Part shown: positions 1-11,405 of the stretch, piece after piece
Numbering within the stretch: position 1 is the stretch's first letter
Layout of the letters: every line of letters begins with the position of its first letter
Assembly (NCBI GenBank): GCA_951394405.1
Contig: OX596335.1
Span: 2,046,001 to 2,110,000 of the forward strand
Direction of reading: 5' to 3'
Length of the DNA stretch: 64,000 nucleotides
Source: Coprinellus micaceus
Lineage: Eukaryota; Basidiomycota; Agaricomycetes; Agaricales; Psathyrellaceae
Notes under the pieces: generated by a model
Databases searched by the model: none
Told to the model about the DNA's origin: nothing
What the model saw: only the letters and a program-made list of their open reading frames with translations
Translations under genes and position numbers: made by a program

Positions 1-2699
1 AGGCCAAGATGGCCTTGGAGGACGGCTTGAAGAACTGACCGATAGTGAGTAAAGAGCCATTCCCGAAAGACAAAAATTAGCGTACATCAGCAAAGGTGAT
101 GCCATTTGGACGGAGGGGGATGTTCATGCCCTTCACAAAGGCTTTCCATTCTGGGGAGACCTCGAGAGCGTTCCGTGGTGCCCCAAGGATGCCGCTCACA
201 GTGATGGACTCGATGATTGGCTGGCGGTCTGCAGGGCCGCTATGATCGATGATATCGGTGGCCTGAGACCATCATATTGAGTGATAAAGAAGGTGTGGAA
301 ATAACGGTGCTCACCGTAGTCCCAGTGTTGGCCTGGATGAACCATCGAAGACGCTGGTTATCGGAAGGGATACGAATGTTGCCGTCAGTAGGAATAAGCT
401 GAAGGTTTTTCCAGAGCTCAGGAAAGAGCTCCTGAATCCAGCCTGTTTCCATCAACGAATCAAGCCCACCGACGGCAGCTTGGATCAATCCTGGAGAGAT
501 GAGGAGGGGAGGCACGCCGGCCAAAGCCATGCACAAGGCATTGACAACACCAAGTACAAAACAGTCGTTGACACGTGCGTCTGTCGTGAACCCACTCGAT
601 ATGGTCAACGTCTTGAAACCGTCACCAGTCGTCGTGTCTTGAAGGAGGCCGTACTCTTGCTTGGATAACTCCTCGATGATTCCATAGAGAACCTGACGCA
701 TGACCCCATGGCCCATGGTATCACCGAGACCATCCATGTTGCCAAGAGGGACATTGACATTGACAAGCTGATCTACCCCTCCACTGGATTGCAGTGTTAG
801 AAAAGAGTGTGCAGCCAAAGGACATAGTACGTACGCGTCAAAACAGATGAGCTTGCATGCAAGGATATCTTGCAAAGCAAACCATTCGTTAGAGGGGCCA
901 TTCTGATTGCGACTATGAGTCCATTTTTCGGCTAGCTTCAGAGTAAATGACTGGTTTGCTGAGCGAAGGGCATTGATGAGGGCGGTTTGGAGTGCTTCGA
1001 CACCGGGATCGTGAGTGTTGATATAGAGGTCAAAGGGACGATATCCCTCAGCGGTTTGGAGGTTGCTAATGCCACGACCCATGGCCCGAAGAGATGTATA
1101 CTGTGGATCAACCGCTGGGCTGTAGGTAATACGCTTGGGTTCCTCTGCCTGCTCAGGGTCTTCATCAGGGGAGACATAGGGTGGAAGGGGCTGAACCTCA
1201 GGAGTCGTGGCTCGAGAAGGTGGACTAGACGCTGTGGGGCTTGAGGGTGGCTCGTCAATGTACGGGGTAGATGCAATCTCATCAGAGATGATGCACTCAG
1301 CACGGCACATCACCTCTGCACCTTCAGAAGATGCGTTCCAGGCATCCTTCTCCTTGTTGCGCCACTGTGCCTGTGCTTGGCGATAGCGAAGCTTCTGGAA
1401 GCACTGACCAAGGCGTTCATGGACGCATTTGTGGTAGTGACCATCGTCGGGGCCCACTAGCTTAGATATGACAGACCCTCCATGAAACGGTGCTGTTGAT
1501 GGGCAAAATATGAGCGGAGGTAGATCGCAAAAATGAGCAGGGTGGACGAACCAATAAAGAGAAGCTTGCGGTTCCCATTTGGGTCGGTGGGGTCAACACA
1601 GACTGCACGCTTGAAACGGATGTTGAGCTGGTGGAAATTGAGGTTCCTGTAGTCAAGGAAAGGATCGGGCGAGAGGGTAAAAAGGTGATCCTTCCGGCCG
1701 GCATTTCCGACCTTGAGGATCTGGAAAGGTAGAGCAACTTGGGGATGAGGATCTCCGCCATCGGAATCAGACAGGGTTGTAGGCGCCCGTTGAATGATAA
1801 CTATGTCCTTCTTTTCCAACATAACATTGACGCCGTGGATGATCTGGGGCATGACGTGGTCGCTCTGCTGGTTGTGAACATGAATAGCGATGACTGAAGC
1901 CAGGCCCATCTCATCGCACTTCCTGATGAACTCACGCATGGCGCCGTTAGCGTCATTGCCTGTTATGAAAAGTTCATTAGGCTCGGTCTCAGGGTCAACA
2001 AGTCGTGCCTGCTCCCGGGGCTACGTCTGCATCAGTAGGCAGTGAGTGAGGTAGACAAAAGAACACACATCTTGGGTGACCCAAACGATGCGGACGTCCA
2101 TCGAGCTGTTCCTCATGCGAGGCTGAACGAGGGCTCCACCTCCAGCTCCGGTCTTGGATTTCTTCTTCGACCTCTTGCTCGACCTGGTGCCGCCAGGTTG
2201 AGCAGCTTGGGTATACGGGTTGACCGTAGAGGTGTTTGTGGCGTTGGCGCCCTGAGGGGCGGCGACGGGGACGGCTGGGGCGGCTTGTCCAGTAGAGGGT
2301 CCAGCTTGCCCGGTGAATCCGTTAGGCGGCACCCATCCAGCAAATTGGGGCGGCATCTGGATCGTACCTGCACTTCCAATTTGCTGAGTGCCACCAGGGA
2401 CTTGGGACTGGGCGGGCTGCTGAGCGGGTGGGGGAGGAGTGGGAATCTTACTGGAATGGCGGTAAGAATACGCCATGGTCAAGATCAACGCAGGGGCTTA
2501 CACATGGGCCTTGTACTTGCGTCCACAGACGCAGATAACCTCTGAAAACCCGGCCTAAGATAAGGTTAAATCACTGCTTTCTAGAAGAAAAAAAGTGAGA
2601 GACTCTTACCGGCGTTGAAAGAACTAGCCCAGCTGGCTGCATGGCTGCGACGGCAAATCCAGTACATCCCGAGAGCGTGCAACCACCACGGGGAGCCAT
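1..2699 (-). CDS. Uncharacterised large protein, 3' end outside window
   Basis: A multi-exon gene reads leftward and runs off the window. The likely start is the ATG at 2699 (MAPRGGCTLSGCTGF), with a donor just before 2611. Next come a short Cys-containing exon (ICVCGRKYKAHV), a Pro/Gln/Ala-rich exon near 2450-2100 with a basic patch (RSSKRSKKKSK), an exon at 1939-1457 that starts in the middle of a fold (MREFIRKCDEMGLASVIAIH), and a long exon from about 1457 to 240. Another exon continues past position 1 after an intron at about 89-32. The C-terminal part (helical, with GVPPLLISPGLIQAAVGG) faintly resembles HECT-like C-terminal regions of agaricomycete proteins, but I see no catalytic Cys here and the end is missing. 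No function is assigned. That one gene covers these exons is inferred from continuous splice-compatible frames. Confidence 0.6.
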
Positions 2700-4525
2700 G
2701 GTAAGCTGGACGCTATGATCCCTCTCTGCATGGGAACAGATACAGCGAGTCTTTCGATTTTTTCAGTCACAGCCAGGGCCATAAAAAGGGGTTGCTCACC
2801 GGGTCTCCCCCAGGGAGCGCTTCAAAATCGGCACACTCATCGCCTTGTGGGCAGATTTTACACTTTTTGCTCGTGGCGCTACCAGGAAGGGTGGCCATCG
2901 CATAGACACAACGAGCTCAAGATGGGGCCAAGATGGAGGGAGAAAGAAACCTGAACGATCTTACGCGTTCTGTGGCTTTCGCTGTCATGCCTCATCAAGA
3001 GTTCAACCGGCGCTTGCGCGCCGGTGGATCGCCGTGTTTGGCAGTCCACAGGACATATTAGGCAGTCAGACATTGCGGAATATGAGATCTGCCGTAGAGA
3101 GAGGTTTACATTATTGGCTGCAGAACTTAAACAAAGAGTACACACCATGCTGTAAAGCCATTGTACTTGGGGCGGAGGCCATATGGCGTCAAGGTATCAT
3201 GTATTAGAATCTTATCATCGTATACACAGTTGATCGTCCCAGAGGAAACCCACATGCGATTCAAATACCTCATAGCCATGCCTCTCCAACACCTGCTCAC
3301 TTCCTCATACCCCTTCCCTCCACTCCCTCACTTCCTCTCCCCGCCAAGGCAGAGGGTGACTGACGTACTGGTCTCCTCCGCAGCTTCCCTCACAATCCCA
3401 TAGCCCAGGTTTCTCCCTCCCACCGCATCCATCCATCATGACCACCCCCCCCCCCCCTTCCATCCTACCCACACACCCCACTCCCACCACTCGTCCCTTC
3501 CGGCTTCGTCTTGGGCTCCTCAACACCCCTTCTCGTCCTCTCCGCGTTCTCTCCCCTTCTCCTGCATCTGCCTTGGCGCTCGACCTCCCGGTCCACCATG
3601 GGTTCGCGCGCACAAGCCCAATTTCTCGGTATCTTGGGTGCCGGTGTTGATCTGTCGGCGTCTCGAAGGTGGGGTGGATGTGGACGAGGGTGCGGGTATG
3701 CACAGGTGTTGGGATCGAGGGTGCGTGCAGCAGGGGGTTGGGCATCGAGGTGCTGGTGGTGGTGGTGGAGAAGGTGTGAGGAGGGGGTCGGCGCACCGAT
3801 TGAAACACGCGTGAGCCGGGACTTTGTTGCCTGGTTCACTGTCTGCAGTGCTCCAGTAGTCATCTGGGCTGGGGAAGAAGGCACCAGAGCGTCGCGAAGG
3901 TGATGGCAGAGGAAGAGGCACAGCGAAGCCGTGGGACAGGAGTTCGATTTCCCCAAGTACGTAAAGGACGTTCAAACTGGCATATCAGACTTTGAAATAA
4001 AATAAACGGGAACCTTTGAACGTTTGAACAACTTGGCCTTTTCAGACAGCGGGTATGTTCCAGCGTTTTAAGGGGCCAAAGACTTTTGAATCAAATAACA
4101 GACCACCCGACTTTGTAATCAAATAAGAGCTTTTGAATTTAGTCCAGTCCGGTCCCTCATACACAGCCAGCTCCGGTCTTACTGGCGCTTCTTCACGGCA
4201 GAATGACGGCCAAGTATGGTACGTGTATCTGCGGTACAGTCGACCTTGGCGTCTCTTTACTATGTTTTCTCTCATGCTACGCAATGATCATTCAATCTGC
4301 GGAAGGGAACCTGCTCTCGTGCGAGCGATCTGCCAGAAGCTCCCGACCTCGCGATATCAAGGCAAATGTCTAAACTGCTCTGTGGGCCCACGCCTCTCAA
4401 TTTAAACATCTTATGACCTTGACAAAATGAGTCAGTCCTCGGGGCACAAAGACAGGTGGCTTCTCAGCTAGGTTACATAACGATTGAGGCAGGGAACTAG
4501 GATGGTTCTTCAGAACGACTCACTC
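2700..4525. other. Intergenic, low-complexity, no supported gene
   Basis: About 1.8 kb between the leftward gene and the P450 pseudogene. It holds a pyrimidine-rich tract (about 3290-3600) typical of basidiomycete promoters, a 13-C run and a GGT-repeat stretch near 3755-3770. Overlapping ORFs on both strands here come from this biased composition. An ATG at 3599 in good context opens a 101-codon frame that becomes Trp/Arg repeats, so I do not call it a gene. Confidence 0.5.
3445..3457. repeat. Poly-C homopolymer (13 C)
   Basis: Thirteen consecutive C residues inside a CT-rich tract. Such runs are length-variable and error-prone in assemblies. Any ORF crossing this point should not be trusted. 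Confidence 0.9.
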
Positions 4526-5885
4526 ATGTACGACCGGGCCCTCGCATCTCCCTTACAGCTCTTATACATTGCCATTGGCGCATGGCCTCTCTGGTGTGTC
4601 ATCATGCGCCTCCTCCTTTAAAGACCCACTTGCTCCGCTGGACCGTGGCCTTTGGGTGCGTGGCTTCCCGCGTGCATCGTTGCTCTCTGTTGAAGAAGCA
4701 CTCAGGAGATTTGCCCAAATTCTTTGAAAAAAGGTCAGGCAGCTACCAAGAGGATCTATCCAAGAAGTGTATGGGTCTTATTCACCTGGCGAAAGTTGCG
4801 ATGCTGATGCAAAGCTCCTGCAGAGGGCAGAACGTTTAGAACCACAGGATTGTTTAAAGTGCGTGGGTGCGAGGATAGGCCGAGAACATGTCCTCACACC
4901 TTCGCGCCTCGTGCTCTAGGAACGCCTCTTGGTCGTATCGGACCCCAAAGCTCTTTGCCAAATATTAATCAAGGTAGTCCCGCGGTCGTAACTGAACCAG
5001 CGGCCGAAAGCGACTGAACACGCACCCTATCAGGACCCAGATGTATTCGAAGAGTCGGATGACACTGTCAGGTGAGATACACCGCTGTTTTGGAGCACAC
5101 CCATAGTACCAGAGTTGAGGAAACGCTGTTCACTTATAGATCGACTACTCGATCCTTCCGAGTCGGTCCAGGATTACTCGCAACCTCTGGTGAGCTCGCC
5201 CACCCCCTTCCTCATTCATTCCATGCCACCAAGATTAATGTGCGAATATCATAGGAGAGCACCACCGAAAGCACAGAAAGAACCTCAACCCCGTATCTTC
5301 GGCAGCCCATCTGCGTGACAACAGTAAGTTACACAGCCATTTTTCACCGTCGACGATCTCGCCACAATGAGTTCGACAGCTCCAGTATTCTATAGTGTTG
5401 TGCACAAGGTCAGGATAACTGCCGCGGCCGTCACACTCTTTACTCATCATATTCCCAATTGCAGCTCGAGAGCTCGATCGCGCAGCTTGTTGGTAGCGGA
5501 GAGAAGGAAGAGGGTGTATTTATGTCGCATTTGATGTTGACGGCACTGAAGAAGGGATACATAGATTGACCTGCTTTCGTGGATGACCCAAACAGCTTTT
5601 GGAGCTCGTGGCCCGAAGCGGACTGGGATACACACCCGATACCCCCGAACCCCACGCACCCGAGCACCCCTACGCGACCTCTATCAGGAACTGGGTATTA
5701 GCTCACCATCGCTCCTGCCGTTCCGCTCGCTCACCCTCCCCGATTCGTGCAGGGGCACTGTTCAGGAAAGGCTTCGGGAGGAGGTCACTGAGGCTTACAT
5801 CAATCACGGAGGCGATATGGATTACGAGGCTCTCAACGCCCTCCCGTACTTGGACCCTGTTTGCAGGAAATCTCTTAGGGTGTGA
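4526..5885 (+). pseudogene. Cytochrome P450 pseudogene (5' two thirds, internal deletion)
   Basis: This is a decayed copy of the intact P450s downstream, in the same exon order. Visible pieces are: an N-terminal anchor (LQLLYIAIGAWPLWCVIM), GDLPKFFEKRSGSYQEDLSK at about 4705-4768, GRTFRTTGLFK near 4830-4860, ERLLVVSDPKALCQILIK near 4920-4975, DPDVFEESDDTVR near 5033-5071, VGPGLLATSG near 5160-5190, GEHHRKHRKNLNPV near 5253-5295, APVFYSVVHK near 5380-5410, and WMTQTA before 5597. An extra T in the run at 5597-5600 shifts the frame of the next exon (ELVARSGLGY continues in another frame). The region that should carry the F-G helices and the I-helix AGxDT motif is missing: the text jumps to QERLREEVTEAY at about 5770. 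The K-helix ExxR reads KSLR (Glu to Lys at 5868-5870), and nothing of the heme loop follows. It is not functional. Confidence 0.85.
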
Positions 5886-6777
5886 GTGCGAATTCTTTTT
5901 TGGAGGTTGACCTTGGTTTATGCGTATTCTCGGAGATCTGAGTGCTTATCAGAAATCTCTGGCAAGGAGCACCCTGCTTAGACCTGAACCATCACAACTG
6001 CTTGGCCCATTCTCGCCCGCTCGTGATACCTCGAGGAACTATACATGGAGGTTCACCTTCTGCTGAGAGTTATCATCTTTGGGGCATACGCGCATTCCTT
6101 CTGCGCCCCTTACCTGTCATCATTAAGGTACCAGATTACTACTAGAGACTACTAGCCATGCACATGGGCCTTGAGATCAAATACACGAATGGGTGGGACT
6201 GTTTGGTATGACTCCTGAGCAAACCATAGGGCCCCGGCATAAAAAGGTGCGCAGAGGTACGGCTAAAACTCTGGGATACCATTCTTATATCTCGTGACCG
6301 GGCTTCCAGGATTATTGAGAGTATCACTTGGTACAATTGGCCTAGCTGAGTCAATAGTTCTGAATGCCAGCGCTAAAGACTGTGGAGAAGGCGGGCTGTC
6401 GGCGCCTAATCCCAGTTTGATCCGATTCCGTCAACTGATGACCATCTCCTGCCCGGTCGAAACATTGCAAGTTCCTCGAACAGGACGCCTGACTCACGGA
6501 AACTAGGACATTAGTTCTCACCGGGCCGAGTTGAAGAAGAATCCCATGAGAACTTCAGAAGTGACGACCCCTTGCCGAACGCGTACACTGTTAGCACCGA
6601 CGCGACGGGCGATGGGGCTCTTCGAGCAAAAGCTGGGAACGTGCACGGGCCGCGTGACGGAAAGAGGGACGCAGCCCTTCCAAAAGCAGGGTGGACCCTG
6701 GCCAACGCCTTTTTGACAGCGAATCAGCTCCACCGCTTTCCATACCTAAGCTTTCTCCACGAAGCCAGGGCAGCACG
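5886..6777. other. Intergenic, no supported gene
   Basis: No P450 heme-loop exons are recognisable after the truncated pseudogene, and no other gene was identified. The last 250 bp before 6778 are probably the promoter and leader of the MYND gene. Short ORFs on both strands here overlap each other and lack family features. Confidence 0.4.
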
Positions 6778-7672
6778 ATGAGCGCAGCCGCACCGAAGCT
6801 AATCCTCACCGCATTCACCTATGGGCCGTAAGCCAATTCCGTACTGATCACCCAGTCGGGCACTGACGGCGCGTTGTTGGTGGAACTGCAGGGACGAAAG
6901 GAGGGCGGAGATAGAGCTCCGGCCAACCATCCCAGAATTTGCAAGAGGCAATCCCAGGAAGATGCAAGAATGGATACACATGTTGGCGATGTCGACAATG
7001 GGACCAGACCTGAAGTTCACGAACGAGTGGGGTTGCGAAATATGCGGTATGGCACCTTCGGGGGTGGTTGAATTTGGGGTCATTGAAAGCGACTTCAGGA
7101 AAACCTGCGAGAGAGACCAAGTACAGCATGGCCTTCTGGACTCACCTCGCGAAGCCAAGGGCTGTTTTTTACGTACGTACTTCAATCCTCCCCTTCGTCT
7201 CTCCCAATCTGAAGACTTGAACATCAGATTCACCACCTGTGTGCGACAGGGTCGAGCCATTGTCATACCGTCATCAAACAGCAAGAGGCGATGATGGCGT
7301 CCGTTACTGGGGCACCTCTTTCCCGTGGTATTACTGACAAGTACCACGTCGAACCTGACCAACCTTATCCTCTCGCGAGCAGCTGCGCGAACTGCAACGA
7401 CGAGAAAACGGCGAGCAAAGATTACAGAATGTCAAGGTGTGGTGGTTGCAAGCTCACAAGATACTGTTGGTGAGCGCATTACTCTTCCGAGCTTCCGAGA
7501 TTCGACTGACTACTGACTTGGCTCAGCCCCGGGTGTCAAAAGGCGGACTGGCCCAGACACAAGAAGGTAAGGATAAGCATTTCGATCATAGTGATACCGC
7601 TAAAAGATTACTGGTTAGACGTGCAAAGTTGTGGAGAGTGTGAAGTGGGAAAACTGGCCAGGCAAGCCTTGA
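6778..7672 (+). CDS. MYND zinc-finger protein
   Basis: Six exons can be read with consistent phases. Exon 1 (6778-6827) encodes MSAAAPKLILTAFTYGP. Exon 2 starts at 6892 and ends in WGCEICG. Exon 3 gives KPARETKYSMAFWTHL. The next exon starts IHHLCATGSSHC and runs to the first part of the zinc finger (SCANC...SRCGGCKLTRYC). A 60-bp intron near 7469 splits the finger, which resumes CPGCQKADWPRHKK. The last short exon gives TCKVVESVKWENWPGKP and the TGA at 7670-7672. All seven Cys and the one His ligand of a MYND domain are present, so the finger is C-terminal and complete. The Cys-rich CEICG...WTHL...IHHLC block before it is common to an agaricomycete MYND family. Its cellular role is unknown; MYND domains bind proline-rich partner peptides. 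Confidence 0.85.
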
Positions 7673-8454
7673 TATACCCTTCGTGCCGAGTGGCTAGCCC
7701 CCTCGCATATATGGGCTTGGGCCCGCTTCCAGCAGTCTAAGTGCCCGGCGCCCGCTCTTCTAGGGTCTATTTGCAATTTAAATTTCCTTGGAACACTGGC
7801 CTTGTTCCGCAACCCTACTTGTCGCGGCGGTGGCACTGGAACCAAGTAACTGCGTCGTTAACTCGGAGGAGGGGAAGTAGCGCCGTCCCATTCCGCAGTC
7901 ACAAAAGGCACCTATTCTGAGCGGTATCCTTTGGGTTACACTGATGATTCACCGAAACCGCCTCGATGACCATATCATCAAAGCAAGAAGCCTTCTGACG
8001 CCGTCTCATTCCGAGAACATATAGCCTTCCCGGTACAATGCCCTAATGCCGGTAGCACAAATGTTCAGAACATTGGTGCTCGGGCACGATGAATCTTCTG
8101 GCCGACTCATCCCCAGAGGGCGCTAGACCAGGGTGAGAGCACTCTCCTTTCCGTTCATCCGTTCATCTAACTGGAATAGCCCTGCATTCAGGCATACTGA
8201 GGTGTCACGGCTGGGTTACTGATCGCTGGCACGCGCGTCTGTGACATCCTCCTCCCTGCCGGTGCGCCACGTCTCCAGGTAGGCATTTATCAGCTATTCA
8301 TGCACCCACCAGGCTTCGCACAGCTCAAACAGTGTCTGTGCACGCTGACCGCGGAGCTCTCGCCGGAAAAACGGCAAAGGCCTAACGTCACTTATAAGAA
8401 GACCCAAGCGTTTCATAGGAGCATCCCAATCTGCCACCCTTTGTACCCACCACT
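7673..8454. other. Intergenic, P450 promoter side
   Basis: About 780 bp between the MYND stop and the first intact P450. No ORF with family features and no RNA gene seen. The sequence immediately 5' of 8455 (CTGCCACCCTTTGTACCCACC) looks like a normal leader. Confidence 0.4.
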
Positions 8455-11044
8455 ATGACCGCTTTCTCTGTAGGACAATCTCTAGGCGCTGTCCTCGGTA
8501 CCTGGGTGCTGTGGAAGATTATCAATATCGCCTTCCCTAAGGACCCATTTCCAAACATCCCTGGACCCCCCTCTGATTCATTGCTCAAAGGTGGGTGCAC
8601 TCAAGTGTCGAGAGTATGTGTTTGCCTGGGACGGCATTGTACTGACCCTCACCCAAGGGAACATTGAGAAGTTGATGAACAAGGATGGCTGGGAAAACCA
8701 CCAAGGCTTCGCCAAAAAATGTAAGGAGTTGCGTTCGATAGCTTTGATTCTCGGTGCTGATACTAGCATTGCAGATGGAAGGGTCTTCAGCTTCACAACC
8801 TTCCTTGGGGTACGGTGGCCCCTGCAGGTTTACAAGGCCATCGCTGATGGCCTGTTGCACAGAGGCGTAGCTTGTATCTCTATGACCCAAAGGCCATGCA
8901 CCACATCATTGTCAAGGCAAGTCTTCACCGGGCATCCCATCCACAGCTCAAATGCTGACCGGCGACCCATCTCGTAGGACCAATATACCTATGAAGAAGC
9001 GTCCGACTTTATCTTGTACGTTTGACCAAGATCATAGTACGATCGTCCTCCAACTCAGAGTTCTTTTGATAGAACCAATCTCCGTACCTTCGGTCCCGGG
9101 CTTCTGTCGACTTTAGGTGCGCCATCTCAATCATATGTGACGTCGCTGGTCGTGGATCTCACGATGACCACAGGGAATCACCACAAGAAACAGAGGAAGA
9201 TGCTCAACCCTGTGTTCTCGACTGCTCACATGCGTGATATGAGTGTGTTCGGATGCTGCTTCTATCTCTGAACGCGAGCTCATTGCCTCAAATTGTATAG
9301 CTCCAACGTTCTACGGGGTCGCTCATAAGGTGAGAACCCCTCTGACTTTGTGGCGTATGATGGGTTCCTGATTGCGAGAACCTTAGCTCGTTAAAGGCAT
9401 GGGGCAGCAGGTGTCCGCGGGTCAGGAGACGGTGGGTGAATTGAATGCGATTATGAACCGGGTTTCGAATCGACCTCCGTCTAGATTGATGTCCTAGAGT
9501 GGATGACACGAACTGCTTTGGAGCTCATTGGTCAAAGCGGGTTTGGCTATTCGTTTGATGACCTCGAGCCGGATGGGGAGCAGCATCCGTTCGCTCAGTC
9601 TCTCAAGAACCTCTTGTACGTATCATCGCCTTTTTTTTGAGACCCTAGACTGATGCCACCTTACAGTCGCGCCTACAACACTGGTGGGATTGCGTTCTTC
9701 CGATTCACTGTTCACAAGTATGTGTTCAACTGGGGCGGACCTCGATTCCAAAGGTGGCTCGTGGATGCATTGCCGTGGCCCGCCCTGCATGCACTTCGGG
9801 ATATGGTTGACGTCATGGATAATACGTCCAAGGAGATCTTAGGGGCAACGAAGCGGGCCCTTGCCGAGGGTAAGGACATGTCTTCCAGGATCGGCGGTGG
9901 GAAAGATATCATGAGCATTCTGGGTCAGTAGCCGTCACTACTTGCACATGCTATTATAGCTGATAAGTCCATGGACGTCCCTAGTTAAGGCCAATGTGGC
10001 TGCGTCGGAAGAGGACAAGATGCCTGAGCACGAGCTGTTGGCGCAGATCTCGTGAGTGCTACGCAGTTTGTGCTGTGCATTCAGCTCACCGTTCTTCGTG
10101 TCACAGCACCCTTACATTTGCAGGCATGGACACCACATCCAATGCGTTGGCCAGAATTCTTGATATCCTGAGCAAGAAGCCCGATATCCAGGAGAAACTC
10201 AGACAGGAAATCACTCTGGCTTACGAGGACAACGGGGGAGACTTGGATTTCGACACCCTCACGAACCTTCCTTACCTTGACGCGGTTTGTAGAGAGACAC
10301 TGAGATTGTGAGTCGATTTGGAGGTCGTTGCGCTGACCGACCGTTTGTGGCATTGCTCATTACTTACTCATATCTCCTAGATATTCTCCGGTCCCTTTCC
10401 TAGCACGAGAGTAAGCAACCAATTATCTTCCCCGCCCAAGGGTATGCTAACGGTCTGCGCAGGGCTAACGAAGACATCATCTTACCACTCTCCAAACCCA
10501 TCATCGGAAAGGATGGTCAGGAAATCTCGGAGATTTTCGTACCCAACGGCACCCGGATTCTTCTGTCGCTCATCCACTCTAACATCGATCCAAGCATTTG
10601 GGGACCTGATTCGGAAGAGTGGAGGCCTGAGCGATGGCTCGCTCCCCTTCCTAACTCGGTCATCGAAGCAAAGATTCCAGGGGTGTATTCGCACTTGTAG
10701 GTATCCTTTTTATTTGGTCATCAAACATCGAATAACCACGAACATCCTTTTAGAATGACCTTCATCGGCGGAAACAGGGCCTGCATCGGGTTCAAGTTCT
10801 CTCAGCTCGAGATGAGTGCGTCGCCCTTTGCTCTCACTATTCCAAGGCTCCTTCCTAATGCTGGACATTCATTCCAGAGGTCGTTCTGAGTCTGCTTCTC
10901 CAAACGTTCAAGTTCGATGCGACGGGTCAGAAGGTTATGTGGCAGATGAACGGGATCACCCAACCGACGACCGAGGATGCCGAGCTGAGTACAATTGGAG
11001 AGAGGAAGCTCCAACTCCCCTTGAAAGTGAGCCTCCTGAAGTAG
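8455..11044 (+). CDS. Cytochrome P450 monooxygenase (copy 1)
   Basis: Heme-thiolate monooxygenase, predicted to sit in the ER membrane through the N-terminal anchor (SLGAVLGTWVLWKIINIAF), followed by the Pro-rich hinge PNIPGPP. More than ten exons with short introns read through in frame. Key motifs are complete: I-helix AGMDTTSNAL near 10125, K-helix ETLRL near 10300, PERW in the exon that ends near 10700, and heme loop FIGGNRACIG near 10760-10795 with the Cys ligand. The C-terminus reads ERKLQLPLKVSLLK, with the stop at 11042-11044. The start is fixed by the anchor. Copy 2 follows in tandem 361 bp downstream with the same exon plan, so they are a local duplication. I cannot assign the CYP family or the substrate. 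There is no terpene cyclase or polyketide synthase nearby that would point to a biosynthetic pathway. Confidence 0.93.
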
Positions 11045-11405
11045 TGCCTGGAGAGATGCTTGAATCGGGGCTGCTCGCGCAAGGCTCGTGCATGTCCTGT
11101 TTGCTCGGCAGTTGGATTCTTTTCGTATAATGTATTGTTTAGATCAAGCCATATAATTGCTACGGTTCGTGGACACAACATATAACCCAAATAAGACTTT
11201 GGCGTGCTTAGTGTGGGCAAGCGCCCTCGGAGTACATGGGGTACAGTGGTGTTGGCCGGCGTCTTGTGCCAGCCACTGGCCGCACCAAGGCCGCACCACA
11301 TACACGTTCCGTAAGGCACCCGTTTGAGTCGCACGAATTGATGTCAGCGTTAGAACTTCGGCAGTTCGAACACTTGCTTCTTGACACCCACATTCAGAGA
11401 AGGCG

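Noticed and set aside
3305..3975. Several 130-167-codon ORFs on both strands
   Set aside because: They overlap each other in a CT-rich, GGT-repeat stretch and cross a poly-C run; composition artefact.
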